Positions 1 to 8,689 of a DNA stretch of 40,688 bases are shown here, in pieces. This DNA comes from Alphaproteobacteria bacterium (GTDB taxonomy: Bacteria; Pseudomonadota; Alphaproteobacteria; RF32; CAG-239). A model generated the notes under the pieces. It did not search any database and was not told the origin of the DNA. It saw only the letters and a list, made by a program, of their open reading frames with translations. Position 1 is the stretch's first letter. Every line of letters begins with the position of its first letter. The translations under genes and the position numbers were made by a program. The DNA is taken from NCBI GenBank assembly GCA_017471705.1, contig JAFUSH010000032.1:1-40688 (forward strand), given 5' to 3'.

Positions 1-1240
1 AACAGTATTTGAAATAAAGGAGTTATTATTAGATGAATAATTTCCTTTGTTATAAACAGCACCTCCTTCTTCCGCCGAGTTACCGCTGAAAGTCAGAGTG
101 TTACCGCCGGCAACGGTTCCGCTGATGGTTCCTTCATTATAAATAGCACCGCCTCGAGAATATCCGTTGGATGAAGATGTACGGTTGTTTATAAAAGTCC
201 CGCCGTTCATAGTGATTTGACCGAGGTTAGCAATAGCACCGCCGATAGCATTACCGGAGCCTATGCCCTGTGCATAGTTTGCACTAAAGGCCGAATTATT
301 GCCGATAGCACTGATAACACCATCGGTATCATTATAAATGGCGCCGCCGGCGGCAAGCGATGTAGCGGTAACGTGGTTACCTAATCCACCGGGAACGGTT
401 GGGTCATTACCGAAATAAACGGTATTTTCATTCGAGGAGTTAATATTGAATGTACTGTCATTATAAAGAGCGCCGCCTTGCGCCGTAGAACTGAATGAAG
501 TACCGCTTTCTCCTTCACCTGCAGAGTTGGCGGTAAAAATGACATCGCCGTTTAGGTACGTTTGTGCATCTTGAGCATTGTAAAACGCTCCGCCCCGAGA
601 AATGGCACTATCAAAAACGGTATTAGAAGCAAAAAAGTTATTGTTGGAGGAATAACTGCCTTCGTTATATACGGCACCGCCATCTTCTGCAGTGTTGCCA
701 TTGAAGAGTATGGAATCACCATCGGCAACGGTTCCGCTGATGGTTCCTTCATTATAAATAGCACCGCCCCGAGCATATCCGTTAGCGGAATATGAGTGGT
801 TATTGGTAAATGTGCCGCCTTCCATTGTAATTCGTCCGAGGTTAGCAATGGCACCGCCGATTGCATTGCCGTTTTCTAATCCTTGAGAATAGTTTTCTTT
901 GAAAACAGAATTATCTCTGATAGCGTTAATAACACCGTCGGTATCATTATAAATGGCACCTCCGCCGGCAATCACGGTTGCAATTGCATAATTTCCCTTG
1001 CTTCCCGAAGTACCTTCATCATTACCGAAGTAAACCATATTATAATCGTCACCGACAGCGATATTAAGATTACCGTCATTATAAACGGCGCCTCCGTATG
1101 ATGATGAGCCGTAAACGGTTGCACCGGTAGCAGTTTTTCCTTGTCCGACATAGTTGCTGACAAAAGTTACAATTCCGTTTAAATAAGTTTCGCCGCCAAA
1201 GTCTCCGATAGACGGATATTGACTGTTTTTATCATTGTAT
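1..1240 (-). repeat. Two imperfect 615-bp (205-residue) tandem repeats inside the adhesin gene
   Basis: Sequence blocks recur at an offset of 615 bases. The block beginning caacggttccgctgatgg occurs at 111 and 726, and the block encoding VYFGND lies near 410 and 1025. Because 615 is a multiple of three, the repeat keeps frame and encodes a 205-residue module containing several GGAIYN motifs. The copies are clearly diverged, so this is an old duplication. The copy at the window edge may be followed by more. Confidence 0.7.
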
Positions 1241-2196
1241 AAAGCTCCGCCTTTAGAAGTTTCGCCGATAGCGTGGTTATATTCGAAACGATCATTGTTT
1301 GAAACATAAGAACCTTCATTATGAATGGCACCGCCGGTAGCTAAAATACTTAAGTCACCGTTAGCTGTATCTGCGGAATTATTTTTCCAAACATCAAGTA
1401 TTTTGCTTTCTACTTGAGAAGAATCACCTTCCACATAGGAAGAATATTCCATAAGTTCATTACCGGCGTGATTGTTTACGTAGGTGGAACCGCCGCCGGA
1501 TTCGATACTTCCCAAAACCACAATTGTTCCGAACAGTGCGTTTGAACCGTTATATATAGCACCGCCGGCAGCGTGATTGAAATGCATTACATAGTTCTCA
1601 TTAAAGGAGGATCTTGCTATATCAGCTTGGTTGGCGCTATAATTTGATAACGCACCGCCGGCAGCAATACCGGTGGTATCTTTGGCGCTGAATTCATTGA
1701 GAAAACGGGTTGCGCTGTTATCATTGAACTCGGAGCGGTAGATACTTAACACGGTACTGCCGGAATCGTTATTCATATTAGCGATGGCACCGCCCCCGTT
1801 AATTGCCAATCCGTTTAAAATGGTAATATTATGCTTATGAGAAACAACCGTGGAATCGACTTGAGTGCCGGAGGTGTTATAACCAAAATAGGTATTTCCT
1901 TTATTGCGAATCCACGCATCGTTATGGGTATCGCTGCCGCTGCCGCCGCCATCGTTTATAACTTCTTTAAGGTTATATCCGGCATTACCGTATACATATG
2001 CGGTATCACCTTCATATACCGACATTCCCATATATTGGAAGCGCGGTGTTGCTGCAGAATCATAAACGGTTGCGTTTGCAATCGGTGATAATAAAAGCAT
2101 ACCGCCCGCACACATATTGAGTAATAAACATTTACGCAATACGCTTCTGTATTGTGCGGTTAACAGACCAATACCGTTACGGCTTAATTTGAGCAT
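1..2196 (-). CDS. Pmp/autotransporter-like repeat adhesin, N-terminal part (runs off left edge)
   Basis: An open frame of 732 codons runs from the ATG at 2196 to the window edge without a stop, so the C-terminus (where an autotransporter beta-barrel would lie) is not visible. A strong GGAGG sits 6 bases upstream of the start. The N-terminus has a long basic stretch and then a hydrophobic core ending in ANA (cleavage near residue 42), resembling an extended signal peptide. The rest is built of short repeats of the type GGAIYN / GGAVYN / GGALYN alternating with F-x-x-N segments, rich in Asn, Gly, Ser and Thr. This is the GGA(I/V/L) plus FxxN pattern of chlamydial polymorphic membrane proteins and predicts a secreted beta-helix passenger. 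A longer 205-residue period is superimposed. Adhesion is an inference; the architecture is well supported. Antisense frames here are shadows. Confidence 0.85.
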   Translation of the reverse strand, partial: MLKLSRNGIGLLTAQYRSVLRKCLLLNMCAGGMLLLSPIANATVYDSAATPRFQYMGMSVYEGDTAYVYGNAGYNLKEVINDGGGSGSDTHNDAWIRNKGNTYFGYNTSGTQVDSTVVSHKHNITILNGLAINGGGAIANMNNDSGSTVLSIYRSEFNDNSATRFLNEFSAKDTTGIAAGGALSNYSANQADIARSSFNENYVMHFNHAAGGAIYNGSNALFGTIVVLGSIESGGGSTYVNNHAGNELMEYSSYVEGDSSQVESKILDVWKNNSADTANGDLSILATGGAIHNEGSYVSNNDRFEYNHAIGETSKGGALYNDKNSQYPSIGDFGGETYLNGIVTFVSNYVGQGKTATGATVYGSSSYGGAVYNDGNLNIAVGDDYNMVYFGNDEGTSGSKGNYAIATVIAGGGAIYNDTDGVINAIRDNSVFKENYSQGLENGNAIGGAIANLGRITMEGGTFTNNHSYSANGYARGGAIYNEGTISGTVADGDSILFNGNTAEDGGAVYNEGSYSSNNNFFASNTVFDSAISRGGAFYNAQDAQTYLNGDVIFTANSAGEGESGTSFSSTAQGGALYNDSTFNINSSNENTVYFGNDPTVPGGLGNHVTATSLAAGGAIYNDTDGVISAIGNNSAFSANYAQGIGSGNAIGGAIANLGQITMNGGTFINNRTSSSNGYSRGGAIYNEGTISGTVAGGNTLTFSGNSAEEGGAVYNKGNYSSNNNSFISNTV

Positions 2197-2283
2197 AATA
2201 TTCCTCCATTATATACTGCTAACATAAGAGCAAATCATTAATATTTTCATAATAAAGGAGAGTTTATTTCAGATTTATCGGGA

Positions 2284-3342
2284 TTACTCGTTTATGTAAA
2301 CGGTTAAATTAAATACGTTTGCCAAGAAAAACAAACAAATAAAGCAAATAATCATCGCTATAAGCGGAGCGGAAACCCAACCAACGACGATTTTGCGGAC
2401 TATAAGCCAGTTAATTCCGCGTCCGCCTTTGATTAATCCTATTCCCAATATTGCACCGATAACTGCCTGTGAGCTGGAAACCGGTACCAAAGGAATGGTA
2501 GGAAGCGAAGAATTTTCTAACCACGCGTGCAGTGAAGTTGAAGAAAACAGCAAAAGAACCGCCGATTGAGCCAAAACGACGATTAATGCAACCATAGGAG
2601 ACATTTTCATCAGGTTATTTCCAACCGTCATAATTGCTTTTTTAGAATAAGTCATAATTCCGACGCTGACGGCGAGTGCGCCCAGCAAAAACAATACCTG
2701 TTCCGGATTCAAAAGAGCAAAATTACCGATATTCAGCGGTTTGAAAGGGCAGGATTTTACAAATACTCCCACGGCATTGGCAATATTGTTCGCCCCTAAA
2801 GCATAGGCGCCGATGGCTGCGGTCACAAACATTGCAATACGGGTAAGTTGGTCTTGCATTAACAGATGTATGCTTGAACATTTGATTAATTTTTTCAGCA
2901 ATAAATATAAAAAGACGGCAATTACTCCTGAAATTAATGGACATAGAACCCAAGTCGATACTACTTTGGCGAGGGTTTCATAATCTGTCGGTTTGCCGGC
3001 ATATAAGTTCCATCCGATAATTGCGCCGACGATGGCTTGGGAAGTGGAAACGGTAATGCCTACCCTAATCATTAAGTATACTGCCAATGCTGCCGATAAG
3101 GCGACCATAAATGAACCTGCTAAAGCGTTAACAGCACCCAATTCTCCTAAAGTTTCGCTGGTTCCGGCACCACCATATACAGCTCCCAAAATCACAAATA
3201 CGGAAGCAAGCAGGGCAATAGAGGTAAAACGTACCATTTTTGAGCCGACGGCAGTACCGAAAATATTGGCGGCATCATTCGCCCCCAATGACCAGCCCAA
3301 AAATAAACCGCTGCTTAAAAAGAAAAAATAACTGAGTTCCAT
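2284..3342 (-). CDS. pit: PiT-family inorganic phosphate transporter
   Basis: A 352-residue, highly hydrophobic inner-membrane protein of the PiT (PF01384) family, which takes up phosphate or metal-phosphate by cation symport. The duplicated signature is visible: GANDAANIFGTAVGSK near residues 21-36 in the N-terminal half and GANNIANAVG in the C-terminal half. The length fits the short bacterial and archaeal PiT proteins. Its ATG overlaps the stop of the upstream DUF47 gene by one base (TAATG), so the two are translationally coupled, the usual DUF47-PiT pair. No sodium/proton preference can be read from the sequence. Confidence 0.93.
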   Translation of the reverse strand: MELSYFFFLSSGLFLGWSLGANDAANIFGTAVGSKMVRFTSIALLASVFVILGAVYGGAGTSETLGELGAVNALAGSFMVALSAALAVYLMIRVGITVSTSQAIVGAIIGWNLYAGKPTDYETLAKVVSTWVLCPLISGVIAVFLYLLLKKLIKCSSIHLLMQDQLTRIAMFVTAAIGAYALGANNIANAVGVFVKSCPFKPLNIGNFALLNPEQVLFLLGALAVSVGIMTYSKKAIMTVGNNLMKMSPMVALIVVLAQSAVLLLFSSTSLHAWLENSSLPTIPLVPVSSSQAVIGAILGIGLIKGGRGINWLIVRKIVVGWVSAPLIAMIICFICLFFLANVFNLTVYINE

Positions 3343-4001
3343 TAAATATCCCTTTTAATCGTGAATATCAACACGGCATCTATGCAATCCTCGGCACGAT
3401 CTGCAACATCAGCCACTTCGCCTATAAGTGAGCTTAACTGAATTTTATGTGCCAATTCCATATCGGAATCAAAAACATCTTGTTTCAGAGCTGCCCACGT
3501 TTTGTCACTTTCGTGTTCCAAAAAATAAACTTTGCGCGAATAATCACGTACGGTTGTGAAATCACGGAAAAACGCTCGTGAAGCTATTGCCATATTTTCG
3601 GCGCATTCGGATACTTGTTTGACTAATAAACGGAATTTATCCTGAAATTTATCGGGTATTTCAGGTTGTTCAATGTAGAATTTATGAGCAACTTCATCAA
3701 ATTCATTGATTACTTTATCAATATTTTCCACCATTTGCAGAACATCTGCCCGTAAATCGGGAATTAAATTTTGAAGATATAATCTGCTTTCTATATCGCG
3801 CCGCAAATCATCGGCTTTAGCCTCGATAATTTTTATTTTTTTACTGGCGCGACGATAATTTTCGCTGCGCTTTTCTTTGAGATAAATATCGAATGCTTCG
3901 CTGAAATAAAGCGAACTTTCGATGATTTTATCGTGCATTTCATCAATTTTTTGTTCTAACTCGCGGGTTGCCGAAAATATAGAAAGTTTCATATTAAACA
4001 T
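3342..4001 (-). CDS. DUF47 / PhoU-like partner of the phosphate transporter
   Basis: A protein of about 219 residues that is almost entirely helical and charged, of the DUF47 (TIGR00153, PhoU-like) family that accompanies PiT transporters and is thought to control them. It ends in a conserved helical segment with EVADVADRAED near residues 197-207. The frame can also open at 4013, but the ATG at 4001 has a GGAG (4008-4011) at good distance, so I prefer 4001. It is coupled to the downstream pit gene by a TAATG overlap. The regulatory role is family knowledge, not visible here. Confidence 0.88.
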   Translation of the reverse strand: MFNMKLSIFSATRELEQKIDEMHDKIIESSLYFSEAFDIYLKEKRSENYRRASKKIKIIEAKADDLRRDIESRLYLQNLIPDLRADVLQMVENIDKVINEFDEVAHKFYIEQPEIPDKFQDKFRLLVKQVSECAENMAIASRAFFRDFTTVRDYSRKVYFLEHESDKTWAALKQDVFDSDMELAHKIQLSSLIGEVADVADRAEDCIDAVLIFTIKRDI

Positions 4002-4095
4002 TTTAATCTCCATCTGTATGCTTGCTATATATAAAGAATAAGAAATAAAAATCTGTTAAAATTTAGGGCGTTTTGTTAAAAAAATGTTTTTATAC

Positions 4096-4124
4096 TTGCG
4101 GAAATAAAAAAAAAAGATTATGTT
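4096..4124 (+). promoter_or_regulatory. Candidate sigma-70-type promoter of the DsbA-like gene
   Basis: TTGCGG at 4096-4101 and TATGTT at 4119-4124 are separated by 17 bases, the optimal spacing. Transcription would start near 4131, leaving the GAGGAA ribosome site at 4150-4155 within the leader of the gene that starts at 4163. Pattern match only. Confidence 0.4.
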
Positions 4125-4162
4125 AACCGTGTTTGAACATTAATTATTTGAGGAAATAAAAT

Positions 4163-4918
4163 ATGAAAAATTTTTCAATCATTCTTTCAACGGTTGCTAT
4201 TATTTTAGCTACTGTTGCTATTGTTTCAGTTTTTAAAATCAAATCTCCGGTTGTGACAGCAGCTCCGATGGCTACTGCAAGCGGTGCCGTAACACAAGCT
4301 GATTTAGCCAGTGTTTTGAGCCAAAATCCGAAGATTGTTGCCGATGCTTTGCAAGCCTTTGAACAACAACAACGTGAAGAACAGGAAAGAGCTGCAGCTG
4401 AATTGCTCGCTAAATATGCAGGCGAAATCAGCAGTGAAGCAAATGTTCCGTTTATCGGTCCGAAAGATGCTAAAGTTACGGTTACCGAATTCTTTGATTT
4501 TTCTTGCGGTTACTGCAAGAGATTAGCTCCTGAACTTGAAAAGGTTATTGCTGACAATGCTGACGTTAAATTCGTATTCAAACCGTTGACATTCGTTTCT
4601 CCGGTTTCGGTATATCAGGCTAAAGCCGGATTTGCTGCTTTCAATCAGGATAAATTCTTAGACTTCTACAAGGGAGTTATGAACGGTGATGCCGGCAGTG
4701 AAGAAGCTGTTGATGAAGTTGCAAGAAATGCCGGTCTTGATATGGATAAGTTCAAGGCAGATATCGCTTCTGAAGAAGTTGCCAAACATATAAGCGATGT
4801 TGCCGCTTTTGCTTCTAAAATTCAGGTTAACGGAGTTCCTGCTGTGTTTATTAACGGTAAACAAGCTCAGGGAAGAACTTCTGCCGAATTACAAGCAGAT
4901 ATCAATGCAGCTAAATAA
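4163..4918 (+). CDS. DsbA-family thiol:disulfide oxidoreductase
   Basis: A 251-residue periplasmic or membrane-anchored thioredoxin-fold protein. Residues 5-25 form one hydrophobic signal/anchor. Residues 45-90 are a charged helical extension like that seen in ScsC/Com1-type DsbA proteins, where it mediates oligomerisation. The redox motif is C115-G-Y-C118 after FDFS, and the cis-proline loop is V225-P226 near the C-terminus. It is probably involved in disulfide formation or isomerisation in secreted proteins; which one cannot be told. It is monocistronic, with GAGGAA upstream and a hairpin terminator after the stop. Confidence 0.9.
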   Translation: MKNFSIILSTVAIILATVAIVSVFKIKSPVVTAAPMATASGAVTQADLASVLSQNPKIVADALQAFEQQQREEQERAAAELLAKYAGEISSEANVPFIGPKDAKVTVTEFFDFSCGYCKRLAPELEKVIADNADVKFVFKPLTFVSPVSVYQAKAGFAAFNQDKFLDFYKGVMNGDAGSEEAVDEVARNAGLDMDKFKADIASEEVAKHISDVAAFASKIQVNGVPAVFINGKQAQGRTSAELQADINAAK

Positions 4919-4939
4919 TTCAATATGAAATTGATATAA

Positions 4940-4965
4940 AAAACAGCCCGTTTGCGGGCTGTTTT
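4940..4965. terminator. Bidirectional intrinsic terminator between converging genes
   Basis: A perfect inverted repeat (AAAACAGCCCG, loop TTTG, CGGGCTGTTTT) is flanked by an A-tract on the left and a T-tract on the right. It can therefore stop transcription from the DsbA-like gene on the plus strand and from the flavoprotein gene on the minus strand. Confidence 0.9.
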
Positions 4966-4986
4966 TTTGTGCGTTAAAATATATGT

Positions 4987-6378
4987 TTATTTACCGTTTA
5001 AAATGGCATTGAACAATTCGTGTATGCTCGGAATATGATTATTGGCATACAGAGGGTCTGTCGCAAAACGATACACATTGTGTCCGGCAAATGCCAGATT
5101 GTTTTGGATATCTCCGCCGTGTCCTATATCCATCAAAGTATGGTGGATGCAATATGTACGCGGATCAGGCAGCTTGCCGGTGGTACCGTTGGCACGTGAC
5201 CATCCTGAAAATTGACACTGTGACAAACAGCCGACACATTCTGCGCGTTGTATTTGAATGTTGGTCCATTCGTCAGGGGTTAAGAACACTAAAGTTTCAT
5301 CAGGAGTTTCTTTTATCATAGAATATCCTAAATGACGTTGCTGCTCAACGTGTTGTTTATCTTCCGATCGAATATATACCGCTTTAATCGGAGAAACAGG
5401 TAATAAAAACGTCATTTCTTCGGTAGCGGTTTCGCTATACGGAATTTCAGCCTTTTTACGGCGAATCAAATTGCTTAAAAAGTTATTTTTAATAGCCGAA
5501 GAGAAAAATCCGGTAGGACTGAATTTTTGCAAAATAACGTCGCCTTTTTGGGCGTGCATCATCAGCATTTTCCAAGCATCGCTTATAGGACTTTCTTTGG
5601 TAATCATCGGACGTGTACCGAATTGGAATGCCACCTGTCCGAGTTCCGGATTATCTATATAATCCTGCCAGTCGCTTAAGCTCCACACGCCGCCGGCAAT
5701 AATAATCGGTAAGTTCGGCAATCCGAGTTCAGTCAGAACTTTACGCAGCTCAATCAAACGTTCATAAGGTCTTTCCGGTTGTAACGGATTTTCGGCATTT
5801 GATAATCCGTTATGTCCGCCTGCCAGCCAAGGGTCCTCATAAACTACACCGCCCAAGTATTGTGCATAATTGCGAAAAGAGCGTTTCCATAAAATTTTCA
5901 TAGCTCTGGCCGAAGATATAATCGGATAATAATATACATTGTGTTCTGCCGCTATGGCTCCCAAATTATAAGGTAAACCGGCTCCGCAGGTTACGCCGTG
6001 AATGAGTCCTTTGGCCCCTTCCAATACTCTGATGATTACTTCTTCCGAATCGGCCATTTCCCACAACATATTAATGTGTATACGTCCGTTGTTTCCTGCA
6101 ATATCGTGAGCAATTTGAGCTTGCGATATACCTCCTCTGATAGCATATTCAACCATTTCGCGATGTCTTTTGGCGCGAATTTTTTCGTGGAATATTTCAG
6201 GTATGATTGTTCCGGAAAGAGAAATTTCGGTCGGACTTACCATAGAAATTGTTCCGACCCCGCCTTCTTTAGCCCAGTACCCCGAACTTTTTCCGTCGGT
6301 TCCGTTAATTCCTTTACCGCCTTCTATTAAAGGATATACCTCTGCTCCGGATATGTTTATTTTGTTAATTGTTTTCAT
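4987..6378 (-). CDS. Nitronate monooxygenase / PfaD-like FMN oxidoreductase with C-terminal Cys motif
   Basis: A 463-residue protein of the nitronate monooxygenase / 2-nitropropane dioxygenase-like TIM-barrel flavoprotein group (also including PfaD-type enoyl reductases). Visible barrel landmarks are VTCGAGLPYNL, the Gly-rich DPWLAGGHNGLSN, IIIAGGVWS and QVAFQFGTRP, the phosphate-binding regions for FMN. It is longer than simple nitronate monooxygenases (about 320-360 residues). The extra C-terminal part holds C381-x2-C384-x3-C388 and C410, which could bind a metal or cluster. There is no fatty-acid or polyketide synthase gene nearby, so a PfaD role is not supported. TGAGG precedes the ATG. 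The true substrate is unknown. Confidence 0.75.
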   Translation of the reverse strand: MKTINKINISGAEVYPLIEGGKGINGTDGKSSGYWAKEGGVGTISMVSPTEISLSGTIIPEIFHEKIRAKRHREMVEYAIRGGISQAQIAHDIAGNNGRIHINMLWEMADSEEVIIRVLEGAKGLIHGVTCGAGLPYNLGAIAAEHNVYYYPIISSARAMKILWKRSFRNYAQYLGGVVYEDPWLAGGHNGLSNAENPLQPERPYERLIELRKVLTELGLPNLPIIIAGGVWSLSDWQDYIDNPELGQVAFQFGTRPMITKESPISDAWKMLMMHAQKGDVILQKFSPTGFFSSAIKNNFLSNLIRRKKAEIPYSETATEEMTFLLPVSPIKAVYIRSEDKQHVEQQRHLGYSMIKETPDETLVFLTPDEWTNIQIQRAECVGCLSQCQFSGWSRANGTTGKLPDPRTYCIHHTLMDIGHGGDIQNNLAFAGHNVYRFATDPLYANNHIPSIHELFNAILNGK

Positions 6379-6488
6379 TTTTTACGCCTCATTTTTCCTT
6401 TCGGAATAATATATAAGCATATTTGGAGAAAAATAAAAGTAGGCACTTTTCAATGCCATAGTTACCCGAAGGATACTGAAAAGACAGT

Positions 6489-7958
6489 TTAATCAGCTAA
6501 ATCGAACCATTCAAAGGGTATGCCGTTAAGCCTTAGAAAAGCTATAAACAGGCAGATGTAGGCAAAAATCCTGAGCATACTCATTATATTTTGCTGTTTT
6601 TCAATGCTGACGACAGATAAAATGATTTTGAGCAATTTGTTGATACCAGCTATGCCGGCGGCAATGAGAAAAAATTGTGCGAAAATACCAGCATTGAGAA
6701 TTTCGTTTTTGAAGATTCCGGCTAATTTATATAAAAAGGTGAAAAACACCAAGTATGATGCAAGTATGACATAAGAAAGATAATTTTTCAGATGATTGCG
6801 TTGTTCTTTTTTTTGCTGTTTTTTGCTCAAATCTTCATTTTGCAGTTTTTCGATATTTACACCGCGTACGGTTTGCGGTTTTTCCTGTTGTTTTTTATAG
6901 CTGTCAAGCTGAAGTTTAAGTTTTTCTTCAATCATACATAAACCGCAACCTTTGGGGGTAAAATATATATGATTGCGATTTTTTTTGCATTGTTTGCCGT
7001 GTCCAATCAGATAATCCAGATGTTGCTGCCATTCCAGAGCGCTCGGACGTTCACTGCCTTTATTGAATGCCCGTTCAAATAAATTCATAGTGGATTTGTC
7101 AAAATAATCGTGAATGCTGTAAGGATGCGGAGCCTGATAGCTGTCAGGCCAAATACCGTAGGCATAATGATATTCCGAAATACGTTCTTGAATAGAGAGC
7201 ATATTATCGTTTTTACGCGGGCTTCCCGAAAACGGATGGATACCTTCATTTAATAATTTGAAAATGATGACAGCCAAAGCAAATTTATCTTGTTCTTCTC
7301 CCATTTCCTGACAAGTTTGTTTCATACCTTCAGGATAAATATATTCTTCGCTGACAAATTCGGCGGGATAACGCGCATCATTATCTCCTTTAATGGAAAA
7401 TCCGTCACAATCAAACATAGCTACCAACATAGTTTTTTTGTAAATGGAAACATTGGAAGGTTTTAAATCAACAATGTAGTGTCCGCAAGCGTGCAAAGCC
7501 GCTACAACCGAGGTAAGATTGAATGCGGCGTATAATCTGTTTTTATAACTGTCGGAAATTCCCAGTTTCTGCCGCACCGCTTTTTGAATTAAATGGTCCA
7601 AAGATATCGCCCGAGATGTATCTATAAGCGGCATTAAATAACCGACGCAGAATCCCTGTTCATCTTCAAGCAGGGCTGTCGGCCAAGCTATTTGAATATA
7701 TTCAATATTATTATGAATGCGTGACGGAATATCCGGACGGTTATGAAGCATCGCCTGAAGTTTTTTACGATTGGTGTCGCTGTGTTCTTTTTGGTGAAAA
7801 ATCTTTGCGACACTGTCCGGATGGGTAATATCTTCATAAATACTTCCGGCGGCGCCCCCTTTGTTAATCAGTTTTCCCAAAGTGACTTTTTCATTATGAC
7901 CGTCGGCGTATAAAGCCAAATAAGTTTTGTTTTCTCCACTCATTGCAGTTTTATCCAT
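6489..7958 (-). CDS. Membrane-anchored protein kinase of a TerY-P triad
   Basis: A 489-residue protein with an N-terminal Ser/Thr-type kinase fold. A Gly-rich loop lies near G34-G38, an ATP-binding Lys in VAKIF (K52), the catalytic loop is YIVDLKPSN (D164, N169), and FDCDG (D183/D185) stands in for DFG. It is followed by a small zinc-binding knuckle C324-x5-H330-x7-C338-x2-C341, a charged linker (345-395) and three hydrophobic segments (about 396-412, 424-440, 463-478). This matches kinases found with a PP2C and a VWA protein in TerY-P phosphorylation triads. It overlaps the end of the PP2C gene by 19 bases. An alternative ATG at 7943 (residue 6) would give the common 4-base ATGA overlap and may be the true start. 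Targets are unknown. Confidence 0.85.
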   Translation of the reverse strand: MDKTAMSGENKTYLALYADGHNEKVTLGKLINKGGAAGSIYEDITHPDSVAKIFHQKEHSDTNRKKLQAMLHNRPDIPSRIHNNIEYIQIAWPTALLEDEQGFCVGYLMPLIDTSRAISLDHLIQKAVRQKLGISDSYKNRLYAAFNLTSVVAALHACGHYIVDLKPSNVSIYKKTMLVAMFDCDGFSIKGDNDARYPAEFVSEEYIYPEGMKQTCQEMGEEQDKFALAVIIFKLLNEGIHPFSGSPRKNDNMLSIQERISEYHYAYGIWPDSYQAPHPYSIHDYFDKSTMNLFERAFNKGSERPSALEWQQHLDYLIGHGKQCKKNRNHIYFTPKGCGLCMIEEKLKLQLDSYKKQQEKPQTVRGVNIEKLQNEDLSKKQQKKEQRNHLKNYLSYVILASYLVFFTFLYKLAGIFKNEILNAGIFAQFFLIAAGIAGINKLLKIILSVVSIEKQQNIMSMLRIFAYICLFIAFLRLNGIPFEWFDLAD

Positions 7959-8686
7959 AATATTGTTTTATCATCGGGATTAATGCGTTGCGCTTTATTG
8001 TCATCTAAAGTATTATGCAAAGCGGTAATGGCTTTTTTCTTATTTTTTTCGTTATCAAGATATTCGGCTATCGGAATTAAAAAATTTTGGCGTATCTTGG
8101 AATAGTCTTCGGCAAAAACAAAGCCTGTAACGCCGTCGGTCATCAAAACGATTCTGTTTGCGTTGTTATAAGAAGTAAAACGCAAAGATGATTTCCAATC
8201 AGACATAGTATAAAAGTAAGTTTCGCAAGCATAAGCACCGTTTTCAGGTTCCGAAATTATGAAATTCTCATAATTATTTTGTGAAAAGGCAATACCTGCA
8301 CCGTCTCCGATATGAAAAAAAATACCTTGCCCTTTACAATAAAAAGTTCCGATAACGGTAGCCGAAAAATTAATAAGTTCACTCTCTGATTTACTGCGAT
8401 TGAAACGATGAAAAATCAGTTTTTGACGAGCAGTATCAACGGCTCGTATAATATCTTTTTTTATATTTTTAATATTTGAGTTAATCAAAATGTCACACAA
8501 TGTCTCACAAATTATTTTTGCTCCGATTTTACCGTATTTCGCCGAACCGGCTCCGTCTGAAACGGTTGCTACTATTTTGTTGTCCGAACATTTGGTGCAA
8601 TAATAATCCTGACAAGGTATATTTTTTGCTCTATGCAAAGCGCCGCGTACGGAAGTTGCTATGATATGGTGGCATTTTTGTGTCAT
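7940..8686 (-). CDS. PP2C-family protein phosphatase of the triad
   Basis: A 248-residue cytoplasmic PP2C (PPM) phosphatase, expected to remove phosphate from Ser/Thr residues modified by the adjacent kinase. The metal-binding pattern is visible: CQD (D27), VSDGAGS (D44), GDGAG (D128) and MTDGVTG (D184). It is compact, with no membrane segment, as in TerY-P triads. It starts 3 bases after the VWA stop and overlaps the kinase start, so the three genes form one translationally coupled unit. Confidence 0.9.
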   Translation of the reverse strand: MTQKCHHIIATSVRGALHRAKNIPCQDYYCTKCSDNKIVATVSDGAGSAKYGKIGAKIICETLCDILINSNIKNIKKDIIRAVDTARQKLIFHRFNRSKSESELINFSATVIGTFYCKGQGIFFHIGDGAGIAFSQNNYENFIISEPENGAYACETYFYTMSDWKSSLRFTSYNNANRIVLMTDGVTGFVFAEDYSKIRQNFLIPIAEYLDNEKNKKKAITALHNTLDDNKAQRINPDDKTILWIKLQ

Positions 8687-8689
8687 TGA

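Noticed and set aside
1-1240. CRISPR-like regular repeats
   Set aside because: Repeats are long, coding, imperfect and lack unique spacers; they are protein repeats.
552-2088. Frames of 63-104 codons on both strands within the adhesin region
   Set aside because: They lie in other frames of, or antisense to, the continuous 732-codon repeat protein; repeats create such shadows.
2197-2230. TATAAT just before the adhesin ribosome site
   Set aside because: A start from it would fall within or past the GGAGG, removing the ribosome site, so it cannot be the main promoter.
2993-3331. Plus-strand 112-codon frame antisense to the phosphate transporter
   Set aside because: The opposite strand encodes a complete PiT protein; the antisense product is Lys/Pro/Ala-rich without a ribosome site.
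6440-6475. Hairpin GGCA/TGCC with nearby Ts after the kinase gene
   Set aside because: Only a four-pair stem; too weak to call a terminator.
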